In this document: piece after piece, positions 1 through 7,186 of the stretch | How positions within the stretch are numbered: position 1 is the first letter of the stretch | How the letters are laid out: each line of letters begins with the position of its first letter | Assembly (NCBI GenBank): GCA_030684415.1 | Contig: JAUXNL010000431.1 | Coordinates: 1 to 10,971 of the forward strand | From: Moraxellaceae bacterium | GTDB lineage: Bacteria; Pseudomonadota; Gammaproteobacteria; Pseudomonadales; Moraxellaceae | Direction: 5' to 3' | Length of the DNA: 10,971 bases | The notes under the pieces: generated by a model | Database searches by the model: none | What the model was told of the DNA's origin: nothing | What the model saw: only the letters and a program-made list of their open reading frames with translations | Position numbers and translations under genes: made by a program

Positions 1-90
1 GTGAACTCTTCCAATATCTTCGAAGACCAAAGTCATAGCGCGTAGTTCACTATCACCGGTTGACGCTACGGTCTGCGGATGCTTCGCAAC

Positions 91-384
91 TCAAACAGCG
101 GCCACCTCACGTGGATGATCAATTTTTGGCAAAGTGGCCGAACCCAGCCCGCTTTGCCTGCGCTCCGACATGGCCGAGAGGGGAATACTATTCAGTGACG
201 GGATGGAGGATGACTGCTTGAGCTCTACGGCAGGGATGGAAGTTCGAATTGGCATAGCGGCGCAACAGGGACGGCTTGTCGTTTGAACGTACACAATCAA
301 AGTTAATTTCGTACGGAAAAACGTAGATGCGAATGCAAAAACCAACGTGAAGCGCCATCGAGAAGCTGCTGAACCAAAAGTCAT
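91..384 (-). CDS. Possible small protein with an N-terminal hydrophobic segment, coupled to the upstream ATPase gene
   Basis: This 97-residue frame begins with an ATG that shares its first base with the TGA stop of the HerA-like ATPase gene (TGATG), the usual layout for translational coupling. Residues about 12-33 are mostly hydrophobic (Phe, Leu, Val, Ala) with one Arg-Thr-Lys break, and the rest is Ser/Pro-rich with little predicted structure. I recognise no family. The coupling and hydrophobic stretch would fit a small membrane partner of the ATPase, but that is inference. A competing frame at 188-445 covers the same DNA, and no clear Shine-Dalgarno is visible for either. It could simply be a chance ORF. 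Confidence 0.35.
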   Translation of the reverse strand: MTFGSAASRWRFTLVFAFASTFFRTKLTLIVYVQTTSRPCCAAMPIRTSIPAVELKQSSSIPSLNSIPLSAMSERRQSGLGSATLPKIDHPREVAAV

Positions 385-1598
385 CAGGGTCGTCTGACTT
401 GCATATACGTGGCCTCTCCACTTCCTTGCGACTTGAAGAAGCCATCCCCTTTCCCCCGCAATGCCATTAAATCACTTGCCGATACCTTGATGTCCAACCC
501 AAGCTTCTTGGCTTGCTCAAAATCCATCGGCTTCATGATCAGCCTGGTTGATACATTTGCCTTCAGATCACCGCCGAAATGATCGATTGATTGAGAAGCC
601 AGAATGAGTCCCACACCGAACTTACGCCCTTCCGTGGCCAGAATGTTCAGAATATGACCTGAAGCATTCAGCCTTGCCGACGCTTTACTGAGGATTTTTG
701 CCTCATCGACCATAATGAACAGCCTGAAACGCTCAGTATCGTCAGCTGGGCATGTCGGTATTGGTCCTTTCAGCATTAGCGCACGAAAAACCTTCCTAAG
801 CAGGGTGTCTGCAACAATATAACGAATACTGTCCGGCACCATCCCAAGATTTACGCGCGCGCCCACTGACAAGATTTCATCGATGGACAAAGTCGCCTCT
901 CGCCCGAATACGGGATGTCCGAATACCGCCTTGATGGCAGACAAGCAACCATTGATTGTTGAACGACGACTCCTCAGTTCGTCATCTTCATGCCAACGCT
1001 CAAGAATATCCATCACCATCGGAAAGGTCGGCGGTGGACGGCGCCACGACAGCGGATCATCGTCGTAAATTCCAACCCATCGATACGCGGCTTCTATGGC
1101 ATCAGTGAGTATGACGCGCTGCAATTGACTGAGCATAGGAACTGCCTTGACTATCAATTCCACCAATGCCATTCGCTGATCGTAAAGACCCACCTCATGG
1201 GCACGATAAGAATCCAATTCCATTGGGTTCACACCGATAGTGCTGTCCAGACCCGAAGACATCAGAATCGGTGACAACCACGACACATCGACATCGCCAT
1301 GAAAATCGAGGACGAGAACGGGGAATCCGCCCTCCAACAGCCCGCGACCAATCCTTTTGAGCGCCTCTGTCTTTCCCGAACCTGCCCCCCCAACAACCAA
1401 AAAGAACCCATTACTTTCCTGACCCGGCCGCCAGCGAATCGCACTGTAGGACTCATCACGCGACTGCCCCAAGACAATATCAATCGGCGATAGCAAATTT
1501 GCCGATCTTCGATACTCCACCGTACCCGGGTAGAATTCGCTCACAGCTTGTAACAACCAAATGACCCTCATCTTTCTGATGATGCGATGACTAGACAT
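384..1598 (-). CDS. HerA/FtsK-superfamily P-loop ATPase (DUF87/TraG-like)
   Basis: A 404-residue ATPase. The Walker A motif GGAGSGKT is at residues 70-77, followed by a strand ending LDFHGD at 97-102. Walker B is IMVDEA at 295-300. An EGRKFGVG segment (323-330, with Arg325) leads into the LASQS strand, whose Gln336 is the usual sensor-type residue. The Walker B-(E)GRK-SQ order is typical of HerA, VirB4 and TraD-type hexameric ATPases that move DNA or protein. No transmembrane helix is evident, so it is probably cytosolic. The ATG lies inside the end of the AlpA-like gene (8-bp overlap), implying one transcript, and its own ribosome site is weak. A DNA-translocase role in replication, transfer or packaging of the element is inferred. 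It differs from inovirus Zot/pI in lacking the membrane region and in its large middle section. The family call is firm; the substrate is unknown. Confidence 0.8.
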   Translation of the reverse strand: MSSHRIIRKMRVIWLLQAVSEFYPGTVEYRRSANLLSPIDIVLGQSRDESYSAIRWRPGQESNGFFLVVGGAGSGKTEALKRIGRGLLEGGFPVLVLDFHGDVDVSWLSPILMSSGLDSTIGVNPMELDSYRAHEVGLYDQRMALVELIVKAVPMLSQLQRVILTDAIEAAYRWVGIYDDDPLSWRRPPPTFPMVMDILERWHEDDELRSRRSTINGCLSAIKAVFGHPVFGREATLSIDEILSVGARVNLGMVPDSIRYIVADTLLRKVFRALMLKGPIPTCPADDTERFRLFIMVDEAKILSKASARLNASGHILNILATEGRKFGVGLILASQSIDHFGGDLKANVSTRLIMKPMDFEQAKKLGLDIKVSASDLMALRGKGDGFFKSQGSGEATYMQVRRP

Positions 1599-1827
1599 GA
1601 TGAGGCCCGCCCTCTGTCACAGATATCAGCTGACCGTCGACTGTCTTGCCATCCCGCGCAGCGACACGTGCCCTGATCCAATCTTGAACCTCCTCTTCAA
1701 CCCACCCTACCGCCCTATCGCCCAATGCCACGGGCTTCGGAAAGCGGCCCTCAGTGATAAACTTGTAGACTGAGGAACGCCCCAGTCCTGTGCACGCCAT
1801 AACATCTTTCAATCTCAGAATAATCAT
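1591..1827 (-). CDS. AlpA-family phage-type transcriptional regulator
   Basis: A 78-residue protein with the compact winged-helix layout of AlpA/MerR-like helix-turn-helix proteins. Residues 4-24 (RLKDVMACTGLGRSSVYKFI) form the HTH, followed by the turn EGRFPKPVALGDRAVGW and the helix VEEEVQDWIRAR. In E. coli CP4-57, AlpA activates the prophage integrase gene intA, and relatives act as excision factors or activators in integrative elements. Here it could control the distant integrase, the Rep-like genes or its own operon. The ATG is preceded by GAGG at 1836-1839, 8 nt upstream. The 3' end overlaps the ATPase gene, so the two are probably co-expressed. The family call is well supported by the whole sequence; the target sites are not identified. 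Confidence 0.88.
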   Translation of the reverse strand: MIILRLKDVMACTGLGRSSVYKFITEGRFPKPVALGDRAVGWVEEEVQDWIRARVAARDGKTVDGQLISVTEGGPHHV

Positions 1828-1909
1828 CTAGAGTTCCTCGCACTTGCTCATGCAATAGCGGAACTCCGTAAGAAGTTACTGCGGCGCACTACCATCCACT
1901 GGCATCTAC

Positions 1910-2608
1910 CTACCCCTGGCTGTAGCCGAAGTTATGGGTTTTATCCCCGTATCGCTTGGTAACTGCCTTGGCGAAATAGCTCAGCCGGAAGAAGACATCC
2001 TCAAAATCATCAACGTAGCGTGTTGAATTCCTGTCAATGCAATAAACGGGATTTCTGGGAAAGTGCACCAGCCCTGCCACGGCATCCTGAGAAAGCGCCA
2101 AAGCACGCCCCCAGGCAATCTGGATGCGCTGTGCCATATTCGCCCCATAAGTGGCGCTCGCACCGCCTCCGACGCCACTGTCAGCCGAAGCAAATGAGTA
2201 GTTTCCCAAGGTGAAATAGGCATCCCGGTTAACGAGTATGGCCGCGTGGTAGTGCTGATGATCCGAATCCTTCCACTCGCGCACCCAGACATACCGCAGT
2301 CTGCATGGCACAGGTCGACGCCCCAGCCCAATTCGCCGGTTCAGATCCGCGTCAATCTGTGCCATTAACGACCGCTTGAACCGGGTAATCACTGTATTGG
2401 GCGTTGCGGGCCAATCGAAAGGTATGCGGAGATCAAACCGCATGACACAAACCCGTGGATATTCATCGATGGCAGAGAGAAGCACCTGATGGATGGCAGC
2501 GAGATAGTTCTCAATCAATGGACCATGGTTACTTATGACGGGGATGCCGTTCCAAAGACCATCTGAATGAAGTGCTAGATTGGCATTACATGTGTGACGA
2601 CGAGACAT
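1910..2608 (-). CDS. YagK/YfjJ (inovirus Gp2-like) replication-type protein with HUH and Tyr motifs
   Basis: A 232-residue protein resembling the YagK/YfjJ C-terminal domain, annotated elsewhere as inovirus-type Gp2. A strand VMRFDLRIP (55-63) carries an Asp. Residues 117-126 (HQHYHAAILV) contain His119-Tyr-His121, an HUH-type metal-binding pair at the start of a hydrophobic strand. A helix IQIAWGRAL (162-170) follows, then FRLSYFAKAVTK (207-218) with Tyr211 and Lys214 in a YxxK arrangement, the expected place of a nicking tyrosine. This points to a single-strand endonuclease that starts rolling-circle-type replication or mobilisation. Nicking activity is inferred, not established for this family. 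The start is firm: AGGAGT at 2615-2620 lies 6 nt before the ATG. It lies between the 415-aa relative and the AlpA-like gene. An Ala/Gly/Ser-rich insert at 140-155 looks like a flexible loop. Confidence 0.75.
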   Translation of the reverse strand: MSRRHTCNANLALHSDGLWNGIPVISNHGPLIENYLAAIHQVLLSAIDEYPRVCVMRFDLRIPFDWPATPNTVITRFKRSLMAQIDADLNRRIGLGRRPVPCRLRYVWVREWKDSDHQHYHAAILVNRDAYFTLGNYSFASADSGVGGGASATYGANMAQRIQIAWGRALALSQDAVAGLVHFPRNPVYCIDRNSTRYVDDFEDVFFRLSYFAKAVTKRYGDKTHNFGYSQG

Positions 2609-2640
2609 TGCATTACTCCTGTTGGATGGATCACAGGTAA

Positions 2641-2700
2641 TGCGTTCTCGGTTATTTTTTATTTTCTATCGAAATTAATATTTTGACTTTTTTCTGAAAT
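2641..2700. promoter_or_regulatory. AT-rich tract upstream of the 232-aa Rep-like gene
   Basis: This 60-bp stretch is almost entirely A/T with several T runs on the plus strand, in sharp contrast to its surroundings. It sits just upstream of the Rep-like gene at 2608 on the minus strand. It could be a promoter region, a DNA-unwinding element of an origin, or both. I could not pick a convincing -35/-10 pair inside it. Confidence 0.3.
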
Positions 2701-2748
2701 CCTTAGTCACTCATGACTTGTATGTTCTTTCCAATAGACACCAGAGAC

Positions 2749-2767
2749 GCCAGTCTTAGGGACTGGC
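2749..2767. other. 7-bp stem-loop between two Rep-like genes
   Basis: GCCAGTC and GACTGGC form a perfect 7-bp stem with a 5-nt loop (TTAGG). It lies in the 314-bp gap between the 415-aa and 232-aa genes. Neither strand has a clean U run after it (TTGCTTT on plus), so it is not a convincing terminator. A stem-loop beside a gene for an HUH protein is also the usual form of a rolling-circle nicking site, so a candidate origin is possible. Confidence 0.35.
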
Positions 2768-2802
2768 TTGCTTTAGTGAATAGGTAAACACTCATGTATA
2801 TA

Positions 2803-2811
2803 TCTATACCA
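2803..2811 (-). promoter_or_regulatory. Possible extended -10 element
   Basis: On the minus strand TGGTATAGA resembles an extended -10 (TGnTATAAT). It would start transcription upstream of the stem-loop at 2749-2767 and read toward the 232-aa Rep-like gene. No good -35 box accompanies it, so this is a weak call from sequence alone. Confidence 0.22.
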
Positions 2812-2922
2812 ACAGAAATCGCACGCCATCAGCCGCCGAAACCATCTCAACCAGTGGATACTGGGGCTTAATGTGCAGAAATATTACTGACCACTTAAAT
2901 TATGAAAACGGCATAAATCAGT

Positions 2923-4170
2923 TCAACGTTCCTCCGACTTGGCTTCCTGGTTACTATCCATAGTTTTGGCCAACTCCTGATCTTTCACTCCCACAAATAA
3001 CTTTGCTTTCCTTACTGGGAAATACACGGGCCTACTACGCGCAGGGACAGGGACAGGGACAGGCTCCTGCGGACTGGGATTGACTGCCAGCACTTTTTCT
3101 CTTTTCTTTCTTGGCGCCTTCTCCGGCATCTGTCCACGAATGAACTTATTAGCCATGCCCAGCGACGCATGCTGATAGTAAAAGCCTGACTTTGCCACAT
3201 ACGAAACCAAGAGATCGCGCAAGAGGGCTCTCTTCGAACGATCAGATTTGTTTATATGGACTGCCAAAGTAGTAGAGCCGAACTCAGGGGGCGGCTCTGC
3301 CAAATGATAAGATCCTTTTGACTTGCTTATCTCATCCACCCAGAAATCCCCTATCGCCCTCGCATAGCCTTGGTCGTCAGCAATCTTTTTTCCCTCCATG
3401 AAAAGAATGAAATGCACATGAAACCCCTTTGACGCTGTCCAATCCCAACGCCCCAGATAGCCCACCAGGTGTTTCATAGGGCCCGATTTTTTTGTTAGAA
3501 ACTTGCTGATACGCGCAGAACGGGCTTTCCATTGCTCTGTCGTGAGTTCATTTTTCGGCCAGTCCCAGCCTTCATCGAGACAAACATCGATACCAAAAAC
3601 GGCAAGTTCGGGCTCTTTTTTGAACAGTGTATCGACATAATCACAAGCCTCTTTATAGAGCGACTCCATCTTGTTACGTGATGCGCTTTCGCTCTTCTTG
3701 AAGTCCCGTTCGTCCAGCCTGGAACGAAGTTGATCAAGAAAATCCTTATATAAATCAACCACTCTGTAACGAAGCTCTTTTCCAGAAGAGTGATACCAAT
3801 CATAGCGCTCCGGGAACACAACTCTCGCCGCAAGGGCATCCCTATAAAGGGCCAAAAATGTGCTGACATTCGGGCTGAAACGGTGCTCCCCCGGAGAATA
3901 GAAGATATTCCAATTGATGGCCTGGACGCACGTTCCCAACGGGTTGGCCACAAGCACTTCATTCCCTTCATTATTGATTTCAATTGAAAACGGCGGCCTG
4001 TAGTCCCCGTCTCGCAATCTCATCGCAAGCTCTTCTATGGGAATCAGGCACTCTGCGACAGGCTCATTCTCACCGACGGCAAGAGGCCGCTCGCCGGGAC
4101 CAAACAGGTACCGACGGTAGAATGTCTGCCGATAGACGTTCTGCATTTCCGAGATTGCATTACTATCCAC
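2923..4170 (-). CDS. Large HUH/YxAK protein, divergent Rep-like relative of YagK/YfjJ
   Basis: A 415-residue protein I cannot place by overall sequence, but its core matches the 232-aa neighbour. A strand VFGIDVCL (191-198) carries an Asp. GFHVHFILFMEG (249-260) has His251-Val-His253, a perfect HUH followed by a hydrophobic strand. A helix IGDFWVDEI (273-281) follows, then LLVSYVAKSGFY (320-331) with Tyr324 and Lys327. These are the expected parts of a single-strand nickase/Rep protein. The N-terminal 190 residues are extra and include charged helices at about 132-185. The tail from about 350 is basic, then carries a Val-Pro repeat (370-376). It starts at GTG, chosen because GGGAG (4176-4180) lies 5 nt upstream. 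It follows the 369-aa homologue by 49 bp, so the two probably share a transcript. Replication initiation is inferred from motifs only. Confidence 0.6.
   Translation of the reverse strand: MDSNAISEMQNVYRQTFYRRYLFGPGERPLAVGENEPVAECLIPIEELAMRLRDGDYRPPFSIEINNEGNEVLVANPLGTCVQAINWNIFYSPGEHRFSPNVSTFLALYRDALAARVVFPERYDWYHSSGKELRYRVVDLYKDFLDQLRSRLDERDFKKSESASRNKMESLYKEACDYVDTLFKKEPELAVFGIDVCLDEGWDWPKNELTTEQWKARSARISKFLTKKSGPMKHLVGYLGRWDWTASKGFHVHFILFMEGKKIADDQGYARAIGDFWVDEISKSKGSYHLAEPPPEFGSTTLAVHINKSDRSKRALLRDLLVSYVAKSGFYYQHASLGMANKFIRGQMPEKAPRKKREKVLAVNPSPQEPVPVPVPARSRPVYFPVRKAKLFVGVKDQELAKTMDSNQEAKSEER
3042..3063. repeat. In-frame hexamer tandem repeat (CAGGGA, about 3.7 copies)
   Basis: The plus strand shows the hexamer CAGGGA repeated without change. 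On the coding strand it encodes the alternating Val-Pro run in the tail of the 415-aa protein. Gain or loss of a unit would alter tail length by two residues without a frameshift. Confidence 0.8.
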
Positions 4171-4219
4171 TTCAACTCCCTGGCAGTCAGTTAATGCTTA
4201 CCACTACTCATGCGTATCC

Positions 4220-5329
4220 CTAGACGCTCTCACGCCAGCCTCGGGGAATGATGCCCCTGAAGAATACGCGCTCGCGGCTAGGCACATTTACTCGGACATA
4301 TCGGGAAGATTTAGCAACATAGCCAACAATCCACCGCTCAAAGGCGCGGCACTTGGCAGTTCCCCTATTTACCAACCCCAGGCCTTTGTCTGGGAACACA
4401 GGATTCCGCACCCGATGCGGGGAGCAATCATAGACGACTCCCTTTCCTCGCGTGATTTTTTGACTCCATGCGTCATCAACGACCGCCAACCAATTAGAAG
4501 TGTTCACCTTCTGACGCCCATCCAGCAACAAGACGGTATGCATAAAGTATCCGCGATCCTCTCCAAACTCGAGTTTCGCCAAATGGCCAGCGAATTCTGG
4601 GTACTTGTTTTTTCTTCCCAACTGCTTTATCAGCCGTACAAACTCATCTTTTATACGCTGTCGGTCGGACTCAGGGAATGTGGGCTTTTTATTGGGAGAC
4701 GTCGGCACTAGATAGCCAATATCCAAGCGAATGACAAAGAGCTTCTTGTATGTATCAAAAAGAAAATTGGTGTATTCAATAGCACTGTCGAAATCCCGAT
4801 CAGCCGCCGCATGGCGTACACGAACATCCGTCTTTAACTGTGCGGAACTCAGTAACACCTTGAGTTCTCTGACTACCTCATCAAAGAGGTACCCCTCGCG
4901 CCTGATGCTGCCATCCGACATCCCGAAGAGAGGAAAAAATGGATCAGTCAAGGGCTGATCAAGAACCCCTTTTTCTTTGCAAGCATTAAAGAATGCTGAT
5001 ACGTAAGGACTATAGACCAGCCGATCACTCAGCTGAATCGCCGTTGATGACTTGAGCAGCGCGAATTCTGGCTCCCGCAATTTTAACGCTTCGTGGTTTG
5101 CTTTCTTGGCTTGAAGCAAGTCGCCGTACAGCAGGACTTTTCCGCTAGCGACGCGCTCCACAAACTGCTCTATCCGCAACAACTTCTTCATCTGACGGTA
5201 GCTGTCCGTCACCACCGACACACCGCCCTTTACCGCGCTATCGATCGGACGATTCTGGCGTTCGTCAATCTCAGCGTAGAGTTCCCTCATTTCGTCAAAG
5301 ACGGGTTCCTGCAAACTACGGTCTTTCAT
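4220..5329 (-). CDS. Rep-like homologue of the 415-aa protein with a broken HUH motif
   Basis: A 369-residue protein that lines up by eye with its 415-aa neighbour. Shared points are YSPYVSAFF (106-114) with FSPNVSTFL, the strand FVIRLDIGYL (198-207), GYFMHTVLLLDG (260-271) with GFHVHFILFMEG, VVDDAWSQKI (283-292), and the segment IVGYVAKSSRY (334-344) with Tyr337 and Lys340. At the HUH position the first His is Phe262 and only His264 remains, so metal binding and nicking are probably lost or altered while the Tyr motif is kept. It may be a structural or regulatory partner of the 415-aa protein, or an inactive duplicate. It is first in the minus-strand cluster, and its ATG has only a weak ribosome site (GGTAGGT). 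Promoter signals must lie in the 120-bp gap shared with the divergent Gabija-like genes. Confidence 0.55.
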   Translation of the reverse strand: MKDRSLQEPVFDEMRELYAEIDERQNRPIDSAVKGGVSVVTDSYRQMKKLLRIEQFVERVASGKVLLYGDLLQAKKANHEALKLREPEFALLKSSTAIQLSDRLVYSPYVSAFFNACKEKGVLDQPLTDPFFPLFGMSDGSIRREGYLFDEVVRELKVLLSSAQLKTDVRVRHAAADRDFDSAIEYTNFLFDTYKKLFVIRLDIGYLVPTSPNKKPTFPESDRQRIKDEFVRLIKQLGRKNKYPEFAGHLAKLEFGEDRGYFMHTVLLLDGRQKVNTSNWLAVVDDAWSQKITRGKGVVYDCSPHRVRNPVFPDKGLGLVNRGTAKCRAFERWIVGYVAKSSRYVRVNVPSRERVFFRGIIPRGWRESV

Positions 5330-5449
5330 TACCTACCGCCAAAAGCGTTAACTTGCTTGATCATGGGCATGCTCCCCCACCGCCATCATCTTGTACCGCT
5401 CGGCCAAGTGCGGTGCAATCAACTGGCAACAGTCGTACAAGGGGGACTT
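5330..5449. promoter_or_regulatory. Divergent intergenic region between Rep-like and Gabija-like genes
   Basis: These 120 bp separate the ATG of the 369-aa gene (minus) from the GTG of the gajA-like gene (plus), so both promoters should be here or just inside the genes. A 7-bp inverted pair, CTTGTAC (5390-5396) and GTACAAG (5435-5441), lies 38 bp apart. Such a pair could arise by chance at this length. A poor plus-strand promoter match (TTGTAC, 17 bp, TGCAAT) is at 5391-5419. Confidence 0.4.
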
Positions 5450-7186
5450 GTGATCAGGATATGCCGCGTCGAAATAAGGAACTTTCGCTCCATCCAGCAC
5501 CTGGATTGGGCACCCTCTTGGGGAATCAACTGCCTCATCGGACCAGGAGACAGTGGCAAGACCAGCATTCTGGATGCCATCGATCTTTGCCTAGGGGCTC
5601 GGCGCTCCGCCCCATTCAACGATACCGATTTCTACAATCTGGATGTCGCCAATCCCATCAGCATCTCCCTCACCATCGGCGGGCTACCTGACTCCCTAAA
5701 GAATCTCGACACTTATGGGGACTTCCTCAGGGCCTATGACTCCGCCACCCAGCTGGTTGAAGACGAACCTCGCTTTGACGCCGAGACCGTACTGACCCTT
5801 CGTTTGACGGTCGCCAGTGATCTCGAGCCGACGTGGCTACTCTACTCGGATCGGGCCGAGACCTTGGGAGTGGAGCGCGGCCTTTCCTGGAAGGATCGAA
5901 CCGCCCTGACCCCCGCGCGGATAGGAGGCGTCACAAACACCAATCTCTCCTGGGCCAGAGGATCGGTCCTGAACCGCATAACCGACGAACGCCCCGAGTT
6001 GGGGGCCGAGCTCGCGTCAGCCGCTCGCGAAGCCAGAGCCAGCTTCGGCAGGCAGGCCGGCACCCAACTGGCGGCGACCCTTGAGCGGGCGCACGCCACT
6101 GCCGTTTCGCTAGGCGTACCGGTTGGTGCCGCTGTCCAAGCATTACTGGACGCTCATGCAGTCTCCATTCGTGATGGCGCCATCGCCCTGCACAGCGAAT
6201 CCGGGATCCCCCTTCGATCCCTGGGCACCGGTTCCTCTCGCCTCCTTATCGCTGGGCTACAGCGCGCCGCCACTGAAGCCGCGCCCATCGCCCTGATTGA
6301 TGAAGTTGAATTTGGACTGGAACCCCACCGCCTGGTTCGACTTCTTCATGCCCTGGGAGCAAAAGAGTTTCCCCCACCCCAACAGGTCTTCATGACCACT
6401 CACTCTCCTGTCGCGCTGCGCGAGCTTTCCGGCGATCAAATCTTTGTGGTCAAACGCTCGGTCGGACAGCCCCATCAAGTGCAGAAGGTGGGGAGCGCGA
6501 ATGAGCTTCAGGGGGCTATCCGTGCCACCCCTGAGGCCTTCCTGGCCAAATCAATCATCGTCTGCGAGGGCGCCAGCGAAGTGGGGTTCGTCCGCGGACT
6601 TGACCTGTACTGGCAGAGTCAGAATGGTCCGTCTTTCTATGCTGCAGGTGGCGCCCTCATTGATGTAACAGGAGGCAGTCCGGATCGGTGCTTTGCCCGG
6701 GGGACGGCCCTGATCGGACTGGGCTACCGGGTCTATGTATTGGTGGATTCGGATGTGCCACCTACCCCTGCCATCCGGCAGGCTTTCCTTGATGCCGGGG
6801 GCAGCTCCTGCGCTTGGCTGGCCGGCCGTGCGTTGGAGGACGAGCTTTTCCTCAGCCTGCCGACCACAGGAGTGGATGCACTTCTCGGTCGCGCGGTCGA
6901 TCTCAACGAACGGGAGTTGGTGGATGACCATATTCGATCCACATCCTCGGGCGCAGTGCGCCTCGCATCAGTAGAAAATGCCTCTCTGGTGGACGGGTAC
7001 AGTCCCGACATGAGGGCCATGCTCGCCAGTGCATCCCGACGAGGCAAAAATAGCTGGTTCAAGTCGGTGACCAAGTTCGAGGGGGTGGCCAGGGACATCG
7101 TAGGGCCACACCTCTCCGGCTGCGACGAAGGCTTCCGCACCAAAATTGAGGCGCTTCGCAGGTGGATGCATGCCACCGGAGATTGA
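5450..7186 (+). CDS. gajA: Gabija-type OLD-family ATPase/TOPRIM endonuclease (GajA-like)
   Basis: A 578-residue protein joining an N-terminal ABC-type ATPase to a TOPRIM nuclease. It opens with IRICRVEIRNFRSI, typical of OLD/RecF-like ATPases. Walker A is GPGDSGKT at 31-38, a signature-like SLGTGSSRL at 257-265, Walker B ALIDEVE at 281-287, and an H-loop MTTHSP at 315-320. TOPRIM motifs follow: VCEGASE at 371-377 (Glu373), LVDSD at 431-435 (Asp433, Asp435), and Lys538/Lys542 in FKSVTKFEG. In characterised Gabija, GajA is a DNA nicking endonuclease held in check by nucleotides and works with the helicase GajB. The length matches the Bacillus cereus GajA. The GTG start is chosen for GGGGGA at 5441-5446 and because the conserved strand begins there; an in-frame ATG at 5363 has no ribosome site. 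The gene is more GC-rich than the Rep-like cluster, suggesting separate origin. A stand-alone OLD nuclease is ruled out by the helicase partner. Confidence 0.87.
   Translation: MIRICRVEIRNFRSIQHLDWAPSWGINCLIGPGDSGKTSILDAIDLCLGARRSAPFNDTDFYNLDVANPISISLTIGGLPDSLKNLDTYGDFLRAYDSATQLVEDEPRFDAETVLTLRLTVASDLEPTWLLYSDRAETLGVERGLSWKDRTALTPARIGGVTNTNLSWARGSVLNRITDERPELGAELASAAREARASFGRQAGTQLAATLERAHATAVSLGVPVGAAVQALLDAHAVSIRDGAIALHSESGIPLRSLGTGSSRLLIAGLQRAATEAAPIALIDEVEFGLEPHRLVRLLHALGAKEFPPPQQVFMTTHSPVALRELSGDQIFVVKRSVGQPHQVQKVGSANELQGAIRATPEAFLAKSIIVCEGASEVGFVRGLDLYWQSQNGPSFYAAGGALIDVTGGSPDRCFARGTALIGLGYRVYVLVDSDVPPTPAIRQAFLDAGGSSCAWLAGRALEDELFLSLPTTGVDALLGRAVDLNERELVDDHIRSTSSGAVRLASVENASLVDGYSPDMRAMLASASRRGKNSWFKSVTKFEGVARDIVGPHLSGCDEGFRTKIEALRRWMHATGD

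Noticed and set aside
188..445. 85-aa minus-strand frame overlapping the end of the ATPase gene
   Set aside because: It overlaps the ATPase coding end out of frame and has no ribosome site. The 91-384 frame has the better start context, though neither is certain.
384..1598. Inovirus Zot/pI morphogenesis ATPase
   Set aside because: The P-loop core could fit, but there is no membrane segment, and the Walker B and GRK/SQ motifs look more like HerA/TraD. No coat or other inovirus virion genes are visible.
5093..5449. In-frame extension of the gajA-like ORF upstream of 5450
   Set aside because: It overlaps the oppositely oriented Rep-like gene, lacks a ribosome site at 5093 or 5363, and precedes the conserved N-terminal strand of the family.
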